Shown here piece by piece: positions 16,871-25,098 of a stretch of 64,000 nt of DNA (its first letter is position 1; each line of letters begins with the position of its first letter). The DNA comes from Pollutimonas sp963706785. GTDB taxonomy: Bacteria > Pseudomonadota > Gammaproteobacteria > Burkholderiales > Burkholderiaceae_B. The notes below the pieces were generated by a model. It was not told where the DNA came from and did not search any database. It saw nothing but the letters and a program-made list of their open reading frames with translations. The translations under genes and the position numbers were made by a program. Location: positions 124,001 through 188,000 of the forward strand of contig CAVPNJ010000002.1 of the NCBI GenBank assembly GCA_963706785.1, read 5' to 3'.

Positions 16871-17866
16871 ATGACTTCATCTTCCGACCAGTCAGCACAG
16901 CGCAAACCAACTGTACGTCCCGCCCCCTACGACCCAACGCAAAAGCAAAAGTCGGGTGAGAAGACATCGCGCATTCCTATCAAGGTCGTTCCCGCGGAGC
17001 GTCTCAAGAAGCCTGAATGGATCCGTGTAAAAGCGGCGGCCCCCGGTTCCCGCTTTTTTGATATAAAACGTATCCTGCGCGAGCATAACCTGCACACGGT
17101 CTGCGAAGAAGCCTCTTGTCCGAACATTGGCGAATGCTTCGGCAAGGGCACTGCCACCTTCATGATCATGGGCGATAAGTGCACGCGCCGTTGTCCCTTC
17201 TGTGACGTGGGGCATGGCCGCCCCGATCCGCTTGACGTTGACGAGCCTTTGAATCTGGCGCGCAGCATTGCCGCCATGAAATTGTCTTACGTAGTGATTA
17301 CTTCGGTCGATCGCGACGATCTACGAGACGGGGGCGCTGCCCACTTCGTTGAATGCATACGCAGCGTGCGCGAACTCTCCCCCTCTACACGTATCGAGGT
17401 TCTCGTGCCCGATTTCCGTGGGCGGCTGGATCGCGCTTTAGGCATTTTGAACGACGGCCCGCCTGATGTCATGAATCACAACCTCGAGACTGTGCCGCGC
17501 TTATACAAGCAGGCACGTCCGGGTTCCGATTATCACCACTCGTTGAAACTTCTCGCTGATTTCAAGGTTTTGCATCCGAATGTGCCGACCAAGTCAGGTC
17601 TGATGCTCGGCCTGGGCGAAACCGACGAAGAAATACTCGAGGTCATGCGTGACCTACGCGCCCATAACGTCGATATGTTGACGATAGGTCAGTATTTGCA
17701 GCCGTCCGAACATCATTTACCGGTTCTGCGCTATGCACATCCCGATATTTTCGCGATGCTTGAGCGCGAGGCCTACGCTATGGGCTTTAGCCATGCCGCC
17801 GTTGGTGCCATGGTGCGCTCGTCCTATCACGCCGATGAGCAAGCACATGCGGCGGGCGTCGCCTGA
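16871..17866 (+). CDS. lipA: Lipoyl synthase
   Basis: A 331-residue radical-SAM enzyme that inserts two sulfurs into protein-bound octanoyl groups. Both [4Fe-4S] cluster motifs are intact: CEEASCPNIGEC (auxiliary cluster, CX4CX5C) and CTRRCPFC (radical SAM, CX3CX2C). DGGAAHFVECI and the C-terminal RSSYHADEQ match the family, including the Ser needed for cluster ligation. The frame is open to 16832, but the ATG at 16871 has AGGAAA four bases upstream. Two hairpins follow, the second a strong terminator. Confidence 0.95.
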   Translation: MTSSSDQSAQRKPTVRPAPYDPTQKQKSGEKTSRIPIKVVPAERLKKPEWIRVKAAAPGSRFFDIKRILREHNLHTVCEEASCPNIGECFGKGTATFMIMGDKCTRRCPFCDVGHGRPDPLDVDEPLNLARSIAAMKLSYVVITSVDRDDLRDGGAAHFVECIRSVRELSPSTRIEVLVPDFRGRLDRALGILNDGPPDVMNHNLETVPRLYKQARPGSDYHHSLKLLADFKVLHPNVPTKSGLMLGLGETDEEILEVMRDLRAHNVDMLTIGQYLQPSEHHLPVLRYAHPDIFAMLEREAYAMGFSHAAVGAMVRSSYHADEQAHAAGVA

Positions 17867-17888
17867 CAAGGCCACACCGTGTAGTCAA

Positions 17889-17916
17889 AAAGCGGCGCCT
17901 GGCGCTGCCGCTTTCT
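17889..17916 (+). terminator. Weak hairpin downstream of lipA
   Basis: AAAGCGGC (17889-17896) pairs with GCCGCTTT (17907-17914) around a 10-base loop that can pair further. Only a short T stretch follows, so it may be an RNA 3'-end stabiliser rather than the main terminator. Confidence 0.4.
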
Positions 17917-17949
17917 AGATGCGGCCCGCAATTCGCATCGTTTACCATA

Positions 17950-17990
17950 CCCTCGTAAGTCTCCGGCTTACGAGGGTTTTGCATTTTTTG
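17950..17990 (+). terminator. Intrinsic terminator after lipA
   Basis: CCCTCGTAAG (17950-17959) pairs perfectly with CTTACGAGGG (17967-17976) around a 7-base loop, followed by TTTT and, after GCA, TTTTTT. It ends the dat/lipB/lipA transcript before the acetyltransferase gene. Confidence 0.9.
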
Positions 17991-18051
17991 AGCCCCAATA
18001 TTGCCGATGCAGTCCCCATGGTGTCATTTTCGCTCGTCGGAAGTCTTTCCT

Positions 18052-18609
18052 ATGCCAACTGAAAAACACAAGATGCTTGCGGGTGAACTATATGATCCGG
18101 AAGACGCGCAGCTTATGGCTGAACGACAGTACGCGCGAGATTTGCTTCAAAGACTGAATGACTTGTGCGCCGGCGAACAGCAAGCGCGCAGCGGCATCCT
18201 TGACGAGCTATTTGCTGCTAAGACTGATGTTTTTATTCAGCCTCCGTTCTACTGCGACTACGGCGGCAATATCTCGTTGGGAAGAAAGGTATTCTTCAAT
18301 TTCAATTGCGTTATTTTGGATGTGGCGCCGGTAACAATCGGCGATTATGTCCTGTTTGGCCCTAACGTGCAGGTGTATACCGCCACTCACCCCATAAGCC
18401 CGGCAGAAAGACGCCTGGGGCTTGAATACGGCAAGCCGGTGAGCATCGGATCAGATGTCTGGGTTGGCGGCGGCGCCATAATTTGTCCTGGGGTCACGAT
18501 CGGTGCCGGATCCGTGATCGCCGCGGGAAGCGTGGTGACACGCGATGTACCGGAAGGTGTGGTCGCTGTGGGCAATCCGTGCCGTGTCGTTCGGCCGATT
18601 ACGCCCTGA
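18052..18609 (+). CDS. Sugar O-acetyltransferase (maltose acetyltransferase type)
   Basis: A 185-residue left-handed beta-helix acetyltransferase of the Maa/LacA/NodL family. The N-terminal Mac domain (KMLAGELYDPEDAQLMAER) is followed by hexapeptide repeats with YCDYGGNISLG and the catalytic His in VYTATHPISPAERR. IGSDVWVGGGAIICPGVTIG is the usual loop-repeat region. The ATG at 18052 gives the family's usual length. A TTG/ATG further upstream (18001/18007) would add a non-family extension. It is monocistronic by appearance, after the lipA terminator. Acceptor sugar is unknown. Confidence 0.88.
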   Translation: MPTEKHKMLAGELYDPEDAQLMAERQYARDLLQRLNDLCAGEQQARSGILDELFAAKTDVFIQPPFYCDYGGNISLGRKVFFNFNCVILDVAPVTIGDYVLFGPNVQVYTATHPISPAERRLGLEYGKPVSIGSDVWVGGGAIICPGVTIGAGSVIAAGSVVTRDVPEGVVAVGNPCRVVRPITP

Positions 18610-18735
18610 CGGGTCAGCTGATATCGTTTTTACTGTGCAGAAGTTTGCGCTGCAACAAAGAGGCTGACGAGTAGAGACTGTTCAATAGGGGTATAGAACC
18701 GGATGGCCGGTCTGCATGTATGAAAGGCATTGGAC

Positions 18736-19620
18736 ATGCGCTCCTTGATCAAACTGACGGCGATCGCCGGATTGGCGGCAGCCGTAATGGCAGGATTTGG
18801 CAGCTTTGGAGACCACACCCCGGAAGGCAAGGATGATACCTTGCTGGTCAGGATAGAAGCGGGCGAATTCAGTTTTTACCCCGCGGGCGATTATCTGATC
18901 GGCGGCAATCCGGTCAGCCCGCCTTTAAGTAAGGTGCGATTCGCGGACGATTTCCACATCATGAAGCGACAGGTCAGTCAGGCCGAGTATGCCGCCTGTG
19001 TCAGCGATGGGGCATGCAGACAGCTCGACAAGGCGCAAAGGGCAATGGTCGCGCCCGACCTTCCTGCGGTAGGCATTAGTTGGCGCGATGCAACAGCCTA
19101 TGCCGCATGGTTTTCGACTCGTACAGGGCATCACTACCGTCTGCCCACCTATACCGAATGGGCGTACGCGGCGGGCTCCGCTTATAAGGAAGACATCGCC
19201 GTAGAAACTGCCGACGCCAATGATCCTGCTCAGCGGTGGCTTTTTGAGTACAGGCTCGAAACCCAGCGCAAGGCAATGATCGATGCTGTTCCCAAGCCGT
19301 TCAACACTTTTGGCACAAGTTCGACGGGCCTGTCTGATATCGCTGGCAACGTATGGGACTGGACCGACAGCTGCCATATGCGCCAGCAAGTGGATGAAGA
19401 AAATGGCAACGCTATCAAACTGGGTGAGAATTGCGGGATCCGAGTCGTGGCGGGCAAGCACAGAAGCTATGTTTCCGACTTCATCCGGGATCCGAAAGGC
19501 GGGGCTTGTTCGGTAGGCGTGCCCCCCAGCAATCTGGGCTTTCGCCTGATCCGTGACCCAGCAGGCAAAGCAAGCGACGGCATGCAGCAGTTATTGCGCT
19601 CCAGGATGGAGATTAGTTGA
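18736..19620 (+). CDS. nirV: NirV-like formylglycine-generating-enzyme-fold protein
   Basis: A 294-residue exported protein with an N-terminal hydrophobic signal (LIKLTAIAGLAAAVMAGFG) and a SUMF1/FGE-sulfatase domain. Signature pieces are YPAGDYLIGG, RQVSQAEYAACV, LPTYTEWAYAAG, DIAGNVWDWTDSC and NLGFRLIRD. NirV proteins are encoded next to copper nitrite reductases, and their role is uncertain (maturation or assembly is suspected). Here nirK is 1.1 kb downstream past the regulator, which supports the name. The ATG at 18736 has AAAGG eight bases upstream. Confidence 0.82.
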   Translation: MRSLIKLTAIAGLAAAVMAGFGSFGDHTPEGKDDTLLVRIEAGEFSFYPAGDYLIGGNPVSPPLSKVRFADDFHIMKRQVSQAEYAACVSDGACRQLDKAQRAMVAPDLPAVGISWRDATAYAAWFSTRTGHHYRLPTYTEWAYAAGSAYKEDIAVETADANDPAQRWLFEYRLETQRKAMIDAVPKPFNTFGTSSTGLSDIAGNVWDWTDSCHMRQQVDEENGNAIKLGENCGIRVVAGKHRSYVSDFIRDPKGGACSVGVPPSNLGFRLIRDPAGKASDGMQQLLRSRMEIS

Positions 19621-19650
19621 AGACCAAGTGTGTTGCTAATGCAGCGGAAT

Positions 19651-20391
19651 TTAGCTAGAGGTGACGTTATTGGCAAGCTTGCCCTGTGCTGCGGCGTGCG
19701 GGCCTTCCGCAAGACGGATGAGCTCGTCCATGGCGCAAACCACAATTCGCTTGCGTCCGCTTGTAACCACGCCCTTATCTTTCCAGGCGCTCATTAACCG
19801 GCTTACGGTATGCAATGTCGTACCTGTCATTTCGGCGATATCCTGACGCGTAATGGGGAACTCAATCACGATACCTTCCGGTGTTTGTTGGCCCGACTGA
19901 TCCACCAAACGCAAAATGGCGCGCGCGACTCGTTGCTCGACCTCTTCGGTGGAAAGTTGCTGAATGCGCGCATGGGCGTCTTGCAACCGTTGACCGACGG
20001 TTTGCATGGCGTTGGAAGCGAAGTGCGGATTCGTCGCCGTGAATTGGTCCCATTCCGCTGATGGCCAGCTTAGGGCCAAACTTTCTTGCACCGCGATCGT
20101 CGAGGCGGGATAGTTTGGTCGGCGCATCGCACGCGCAATGCCGAATACATCGCCCGGATTTACGTATCGCACCACTACCTGATCGCCGTCAGGGGTCACC
20201 TGAACTACCTTTAGGTGGCCATGCAGCAACACAAAAAAACGGTCGGCAATTTCGCCCTGGCGAAATGCCGCGTCGCCGCTGGCCAAGCGCGACGCCTGGG
20301 CGGTTGCCAGGATGCCGTCGAGAGCCGAGTCTGACAACGACTTGAACAAGTCTAGGTTCTTGATAAGGGATCGACTCAGATGCGAAGTCAT
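19651..20391 (-). CDS. Crp/Fnr-family regulator (DNR/NnrR type)
   Basis: A 246-residue regulator with an N-terminal cyclic-nucleotide-like sensor domain (about 10-130), a dimer helix, and a C-terminal winged helix. The recognition region is ITRQDIAEMTGTTLHTVSRLMSAW. The N-terminal Cys cluster that holds FNR's iron-sulfur centre is absent, so NO sensing through haem (DNR-like) is more likely than direct oxygen sensing. Its position between nirV and nirK, convergent with the former and divergent from the latter, implies control of nitrite reductase. The effector is inferred, not seen. Confidence 0.85.
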   Translation of the reverse strand: MTSHLSRSLIKNLDLFKSLSDSALDGILATAQASRLASGDAAFRQGEIADRFFVLLHGHLKVVQVTPDGDQVVVRYVNPGDVFGIARAMRRPNYPASTIAVQESLALSWPSAEWDQFTATNPHFASNAMQTVGQRLQDAHARIQQLSTEEVEQRVARAILRLVDQSGQQTPEGIVIEFPITRQDIAEMTGTTLHTVSRLMSAWKDKGVVTSGRKRIVVCAMDELIRLAEGPHAAAQGKLANNVTSS

Positions 20392-20732
20392 CGAAAATCC
20401 ATACTGGTGACCAGGAATTAAATATTACCATTGCCTGGAGCCAGGCATACGTGCGCCATATGACCGGTAATCAGCACCGGTTTCACATGCGTTACACCGC
20501 TTTGCGTCAAAAAACTACAAATTAAAGCGTTATAGGGGTACACCCCAATAAACTGCTCCAAAGCTTGCGTTAGGACAAAGAAGGCACGGTTCCGATGTTA
20601 TCAAATGGATACATAAATTAAATGTACCGGTATCGGAAAGCCTCAGAGCCAATAAGCGAGCTTTTCGAAATTGTTCACCGGCCGTGTCGTGGTTCGTAAC
20701 CAGTCGAACATTTCTGTAAGCGGAGCTTCATC
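20392..20732. promoter_or_regulatory. Divergent control region of nirK and the DNR-type regulator
   Basis: This 341-bp gap holds several symmetric sites. CTGGT-G-ACCAG is at 20404-20414 and TGCCTGG-AG-CCAGGCA at 20432-20447, both close to the regulator start. TACAT-N7-ATGTA is at 20610-20626, with an ATCAA half-site (FNR/DNR-like) at 20600-20604 upstream of nirK. ACCGGT occurs three times. I could not find a full TTGAT-N4-ATCAA box. nirK has GGAG eight bases before its ATG. Confidence 0.5.
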
Positions 20733-21863
20733 ATGGAACGTCGTTCATTTCTAAAAACAGCAGGTTTGGGTGCAATGGCAGGTTCGGCTGCAGTGGCAGC
20801 GCCGGCTTTGGCGAAAGGCAAGCCCGCAGCACCTGAGAAGTTCTTGTCGGAACCCGAGATCGCTAAACTCAAGCGCATCAAGGTAGACCTGGTCGCGCCG
20901 CCGATGGTGCACAAGCATGAGCAAGTGGTTACTGGGGCTCCGAGGATTGTCGAATTCCGGATGGAAATCGTGGAAAAGAAAATCGTCGTCGATGACAAGG
21001 GAACCACCTTGCAGGCCATGACGTTCAACGGTTCCATGCCTGGGCCGACCATGGTCGTGAATGCGGGCGACTATGTGGAGCTGACGCTGGTGAATTTGGC
21101 TTCTAACGCCATGCCTCACAATGTCGATTTTCACGGTGCCACCGGTGCATTGGGCGGTGCCAAACTGACCAACGTGAATCCTGGCGAGCAAGTCACTTTG
21201 CGCTTCAAGGCTGATCGCGCGGGTACCTTTGTGTATCACTGCGCACCGGAAGGGATGGTGCCATGGCACGTCGTGGCGGGTATGAGCGGCACCCTGATGG
21301 TATTGCCACGCGGTGGCCTGAAAGATCCTGCCGGGAACCCCTTACGTTACGACACTGCTTACACCATTGGCGAATTCGACCTTTATATTCCCAAGGACGC
21401 CGACGGCAAGTACAAAGATTACAAGACGTTGGCAGAAAGCTATACCGATACCATGGAAGTGATGCGTACGCTTCTTCCCTCGCACATTGTTTTTAACGGC
21501 AAGGTAGGGGCTCTGACAGGCGAGGGCGCGTTGAAAGCCAAGGTTGGCGAGACCGTTCTGTTGATTCATTCACAGGCCAATCGCGACACGCGTCCGCACC
21601 TTATTGGCGGACATGGCGACTGGGTATGGGAAACAGGAAAGTTCGACAATCCACCAGAACGGGATCTGGAAACGTGGTTCATACGCGGCGGCTCGGCTGG
21701 CGCGGCGTTATACACCTTCAAGCAACCGGGCGTATACGCCTATCTGAATCACAACCTGATTGAAGCGTTCGAATTTGGAGCCGCCGGTCACATCGTAGTA
21801 GAAGGCAAGTGGAACGATGATTTGATGAAGCAGGTCAAGGCTCCCGGTCCGATTACCGCTTGA
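20733..21863 (+). CDS. nirK: Copper-containing nitrite reductase
   Basis: A 376-residue periplasmic enzyme reducing nitrite to nitric oxide in denitrification. A Tat signal (ERRSFLK) opens the protein. Two cupredoxin domains follow. Type 1 copper ligands are H129, C170, H179 and M184; type 2 ligands are H134, H169 and H340; the catalytic pair is D132 and H289. All fit a constant offset of 34 from the well-known Achromobacter-type enzyme, so it should be a functional class I NirK. It is followed 130 bp downstream by a cytochrome c gene, a likely electron donor. Confidence 0.96.
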   Translation: MERRSFLKTAGLGAMAGSAAVAAPALAKGKPAAPEKFLSEPEIAKLKRIKVDLVAPPMVHKHEQVVTGAPRIVEFRMEIVEKKIVVDDKGTTLQAMTFNGSMPGPTMVVNAGDYVELTLVNLASNAMPHNVDFHGATGALGGAKLTNVNPGEQVTLRFKADRAGTFVYHCAPEGMVPWHVVAGMSGTLMVLPRGGLKDPAGNPLRYDTAYTIGEFDLYIPKDADGKYKDYKTLAESYTDTMEVMRTLLPSHIVFNGKVGALTGEGALKAKVGETVLLIHSQANRDTRPHLIGGHGDWVWETGKFDNPPERDLETWFIRGGSAGAALYTFKQPGVYAYLNHNLIEAFEFGAAGHIVVEGKWNDDLMKQVKAPGPITA

Positions 21864-21992
21864 TAAGGCGATGTAACGTTCTGCCGGTCGTATCACCAGG
21901 CGCTGCCCGGTAGTTCGGGCAGCGTGGAAAAGTCAGCACAGTAGCAATCGGTTTGCCAAGGGGCAGGCCGTATAGATAAATTGGAGATTTTT

Positions 21993-22328
21993 ATGTCAAA
22001 GCTTGCATACGTAGCGCTGGTCATGGCCTTGGGGGCCGGGTTGGCGCCAGCCGCAGCCTTCGCCACTGGCGGAACTGCTGCAACATTGAATACTGCCGGC
22101 GAAAAGCTCTACAAGAGCGCGTGCGTGGCCTGTCACATCAGTGGCGTGGCCAATGCGCCAAAAGTCGGGGACAAAGCTGCCTGGGCTCCGTTGATCGCCC
22201 GCGGCATAGACTCAATGATGGAGGTCGCTATCAAAGGCAAGGGCGCCATGCCACCACGTGGCGCCTCATCCGCTGATGACGCCACCTTGCGCGCTGCCGT
22301 GGAATATATGGCTCGTTCCTCGCAATAA
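21993..22328 (+). CDS. Small periplasmic c-type cytochrome (c5-like)
   Basis: A 111-residue protein with a signal peptide (AYVALVMALGAGLAPAAAFA), one haem motif CVACH (residues 44-48) and Met86 in GAMPPRG as the likely sixth iron ligand. Length and layout fit cytochrome c5/c551-like carriers. Placed right after nirK, it probably donates electrons to it; this is inference from position. The ATG at 21993 is preferred over an in-frame TTG at 21981, since TTGGAGATTTTT supplies the ribosome binding site. Confidence 0.9.
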   Translation: MSKLAYVALVMALGAGLAPAAAFATGGTAATLNTAGEKLYKSACVACHISGVANAPKVGDKAAWAPLIARGIDSMMEVAIKGKGAMPPRGASSADDATLRAAVEYMARSSQ

Positions 22329-22438
22329 GCAGGCAGGAAAGGGCCTCGGCCATTGCCGGTCGAGTTTTCATACGCGGCAAGGTCGCCGACTTCATCGGGA
22401 AAATACCGATATTTAAACCGGATCAGCTATATACACTG

Positions 22439-22470
22439 GCTCCATGTCAAAAGGCATGGAGCTTTTTTTT
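22439..22470 (+). terminator. Intrinsic terminator after the nirK-cytochrome unit
   Basis: GCTCCATG (22439-22446) pairs with CATGGAGC (22455-22462) around an 8-base loop and is followed by eight T. It separates the denitrification genes from the ABC importer operon. Confidence 0.9.
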
Positions 22471-22528
22471 GTTTTTCTGTTTTATTGGTCTACCCGTCTA
22501 ACGTATTCATAAAAAGGGCAGCATAAAC

Positions 22529-24112
22529 ATGAAGTCAATCCGGAAAACCATACTATTGTCGGCTCTGGCCGCCAGCTTCCTAAGTCTGTCGAGTATTGCA
22601 CTGGCGCGCGACCTGACTATCGCCTTGCGTTCCGAACCAAGCTCCATGGATCCGCAGTTTCATTCGCTTACACCGAATACGCAGCTCTCGGAAACTCTTT
22701 TCGATCCTCTCGTGCGCACCGATGCCAGCGCCAAGCCGATTTCGTCTCTTGCGGAATCCTGGACGGTCGATGGCAATATCTGGACCTTCAAGCTGCGCCC
22801 CAATGTAAAGTTCGCCGACGGCTCGCCCTTTACGTCTGAAGACGTGCTCTTTACCTATGCGCGCGTTCCCAAGGTGCCCAATAGCCCCTCCTCCTACAGT
22901 TTGTACCTTAGCGCCGTCGACAAGGTCGAAGCGCCCGACCCCTTAACAGTAAGAATAACCACCAAAGGTCCTTCGCCGGTTCTGTTGCCTAACTTGTCCA
23001 TGGTACCCATCATGTCGAAGAAGGCAGCATCGGGACCAGCTCCTGAAGGCAAAACCACAGTAGAGCTGAATCGCGGAGACGGTCTCGTTGGAACAGGTCC
23101 CTACAAGTTTGTTTCCTGGAAGCGGGGCGCTGAAATTGTCTTCGAACGCAACGAGCACTATTGGGGCGAAAAGCCCGCTTGGGACAAGGTTATCTACCGG
23201 CCTATTTCGAATTCGGCCGCGCGTGTCGCCGCACTGCTGGCGGGCGATGTTGACCTCATCGAAGATCCTCCTACCGACGACTTGCCCAAACTGAAGAACG
23301 ACAAGAATCTTCATGTGCAAGAAACGCCTTCAGTACGCGTCATTTATATAGCTTTGAATCAAGGCGCCGAAGTGCCGCCTGGCATGACCGGCACTGCCGA
23401 CAAGAATCCCTTGGCCGACAAGCGGGTACGTCAGGCATTGTCTCTTGCTATCGATCGCAAAGCGATAGTCGAGCGCGTCATGGGCGGGGCAGCCCAAACC
23501 GCCGGTAATCTACTTGCCTATCCGGGTTTTGGCACCTCCGAACAGCTGTCTAAAGTGGCGTCTGCCGATGCTGCCAAGGCCAAAGAGTTGCTGGCCGCAG
23601 CCGGCTATCCCGATGGTTTTACCGTTTCGCTGGGTTCGCCCGCGGGCCGATATACCAACGATCAGCGCATCGCCCAAGTAGTCGCTTCCATGTGGGCGCG
23701 TATCGGAGTTAAGGCAAACGTCGAGACCATGGCTCCCCCCGTGTTCTTTAAAAAGCGTGATAGCTATGCATTCAGCACTTATCTTGCTGGGTGGGCGGCC
23801 AGTTCCGGTGAAATGCTTAACCCGCTTCTAGCGCTAGTCCACACCAAAAATCCGGCTCTGGGTTTGGGTACGACCAACTGGAGCAAATACTCTAACCCCG
23901 AACTCGACAAACTTGTTGTCGACGCTTCCCGTACCCTCGACGACGCGAAACGTTCCGAAATGCTGCAGAAAGCAGGCAGCATGGTGATGGAAGATTTTGG
24001 CATTTTGCCTTTGCAATTCGAATTGTCGGTGTGGGCCATGAAGAAAGACATCCGCTACGGCGGCCGCACTGACCAAATGACGTTAGCGCAGTACATGACG
24101 CTAGCCAAGTAA
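22529..24112 (+). CDS. ABC transporter substrate-binding protein, family 5 (peptide type)
   Basis: A 527-residue periplasmic binding protein with a signal peptide (ILLSALAASFLSLSSIALA) and the DppA/OppA fold. Typical parts are LRSEPSSMDPQF at the start of the mature protein, WTFKLRPNVKFADGSPFTSEDV, GTGPYKFVSWKRG and DKRVRQALSLAIDRK. It lacks a lipobox, so it should be soluble in the periplasm. It is first in a six-gene run with two permeases, two ATPases and an N-formylglutamate amidohydrolase. The ligand may be a peptide or an N-acylated amino acid. Confidence 0.92.
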   Translation: MKSIRKTILLSALAASFLSLSSIALARDLTIALRSEPSSMDPQFHSLTPNTQLSETLFDPLVRTDASAKPISSLAESWTVDGNIWTFKLRPNVKFADGSPFTSEDVLFTYARVPKVPNSPSSYSLYLSAVDKVEAPDPLTVRITTKGPSPVLLPNLSMVPIMSKKAASGPAPEGKTTVELNRGDGLVGTGPYKFVSWKRGAEIVFERNEHYWGEKPAWDKVIYRPISNSAARVAALLAGDVDLIEDPPTDDLPKLKNDKNLHVQETPSVRVIYIALNQGAEVPPGMTGTADKNPLADKRVRQALSLAIDRKAIVERVMGGAAQTAGNLLAYPGFGTSEQLSKVASADAAKAKELLAAAGYPDGFTVSLGSPAGRYTNDQRIAQVVASMWARIGVKANVETMAPPVFFKKRDSYAFSTYLAGWAASSGEMLNPLLALVHTKNPALGLGTTNWSKYSNPELDKLVVDASRTLDDAKRSEMLQKAGSMVMEDFGILPLQFELSVWAMKKDIRYGGRTDQMTLAQYMTLAK

Positions 24113-24123
24113 GCGGCTCAGTT

Positions 24124-25098
24124 GTGCTGTTAACCATAATTCGCCGTTTGCTACAGACGGTGCTGATTGTATTGGTAATGTCGGCGTTGGTATTTGCCGG
24201 CTTGTATCTGGTCGGTGACCCGGTGGCCATGCTTGCCAGCCCCGAGGCCACCGACGCTCAACGCGAACTTATCCGGCAAAGCCTCGGACTTCACCTGCCT
24301 TTGTGGCACCAATATTTTATTTTCCTTGGAAAGGCGGCCCAGCTTGATTTCGGTAACAGCTTCCTCACTGGCGAGCCGGCGATGCGGCTTATTCTCGAGC
24401 GTATGCCGGCCACTCTGGAACTTGCCACGCTTGCCATGCTGTGCTCGATGTTAATTGGGGTTCCTTTGGGCATTTATGCGGGCTTGAAGCCCGAAAGTAT
24501 CAAGGCCCGTTCCATCATGAGCGGGTCCGTACTGGGTTTTTCCCTGCCTAATTTCTGGGTGGGGCTTATGTTGATCATGTTGTTCGCGGTAATGCTAGGC
24601 TGGTTTCCGGCCGGAGGACGCGGTACGGTTCAATGGGTGGGCCCGGTGCAGCTGAGCATATTCAATTGGGACGGCCTGCAAAGCCTAATCTTGCCCGCTG
24701 CCACGATCGCAGTCGCCAAGTGTGCCCTGATCATCCGGGTAACGCGTGCGGCAACACGCGAATGCCTGCCGCAGGATTACATCAAGTACGCCCGCGCTAA
24801 AGGCTTGAGCGACCGGCGGGTGCTGGGCGTCCATCTACTTAAGAACATACTGATACCGATCGTGACCATAGGCGGACTCGAATATGGGCAAGTGATCGCA
24901 TTTGCCGTCGTGACGGAAACCGTATTTTCCTGGCCCGGCATGGGCAAGCTGCTGATCGACTCCATTATTACGCTCGACCGTCCTGTCGTCGTGGCGTATC
25001 TGATGCTCACCGTGGTGTTTTTAGCGCTGTTGAACTTGGTGGTAGACATTGCCTACACCATGCTGGATCCCCGGGTGCGTTTAGGAGGAGGCGCATGA
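24124..25098 (+). CDS. ABC transporter permease (DppB type)
   Basis: A 324-residue inner-membrane protein with about six transmembrane helices and a DppB/OppB-type layout. It has an N-terminal helix (LLQTVLIVLVMSALVFAGLYL), the coupling-loop region RAATRECLPQDYIKYARAKGLSDR (EAA motif), and a C-terminal EYGQVIAFAVVTETVFSWPGMGKLL. The apparent start is GTG at 24124, 11 bp after the binding-protein stop. The stop overlaps the next permease start (ATGA). Confidence 0.92.
   Translation: MLLTIIRRLLQTVLIVLVMSALVFAGLYLVGDPVAMLASPEATDAQRELIRQSLGLHLPLWHQYFIFLGKAAQLDFGNSFLTGEPAMRLILERMPATLELATLAMLCSMLIGVPLGIYAGLKPESIKARSIMSGSVLGFSLPNFWVGLMLIMLFAVMLGWFPAGGRGTVQWVGPVQLSIFNWDGLQSLILPAATIAVAKCALIIRVTRAATRECLPQDYIKYARAKGLSDRRVLGVHLLKNILIPIVTIGGLEYGQVIAFAVVTETVFSWPGMGKLLIDSIITLDRPVVVAYLMLTVVFLALLNLVVDIAYTMLDPRVRLGGGA

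Noticed and set aside
20500..20515. FNR/DNR box in TTTGCGTCAAA upstream of nirK
   Set aside because: The palindrome is 11 bp with a 3-bp centre, not the TTGAT-N4-ATCAA spacing; only a half-site is supported.
20610..20626. NsrR operator upstream of nirK
   Set aside because: The arms read TACAT..ATGTA, the reverse of the ATGTA..TACAT order expected for NsrR.
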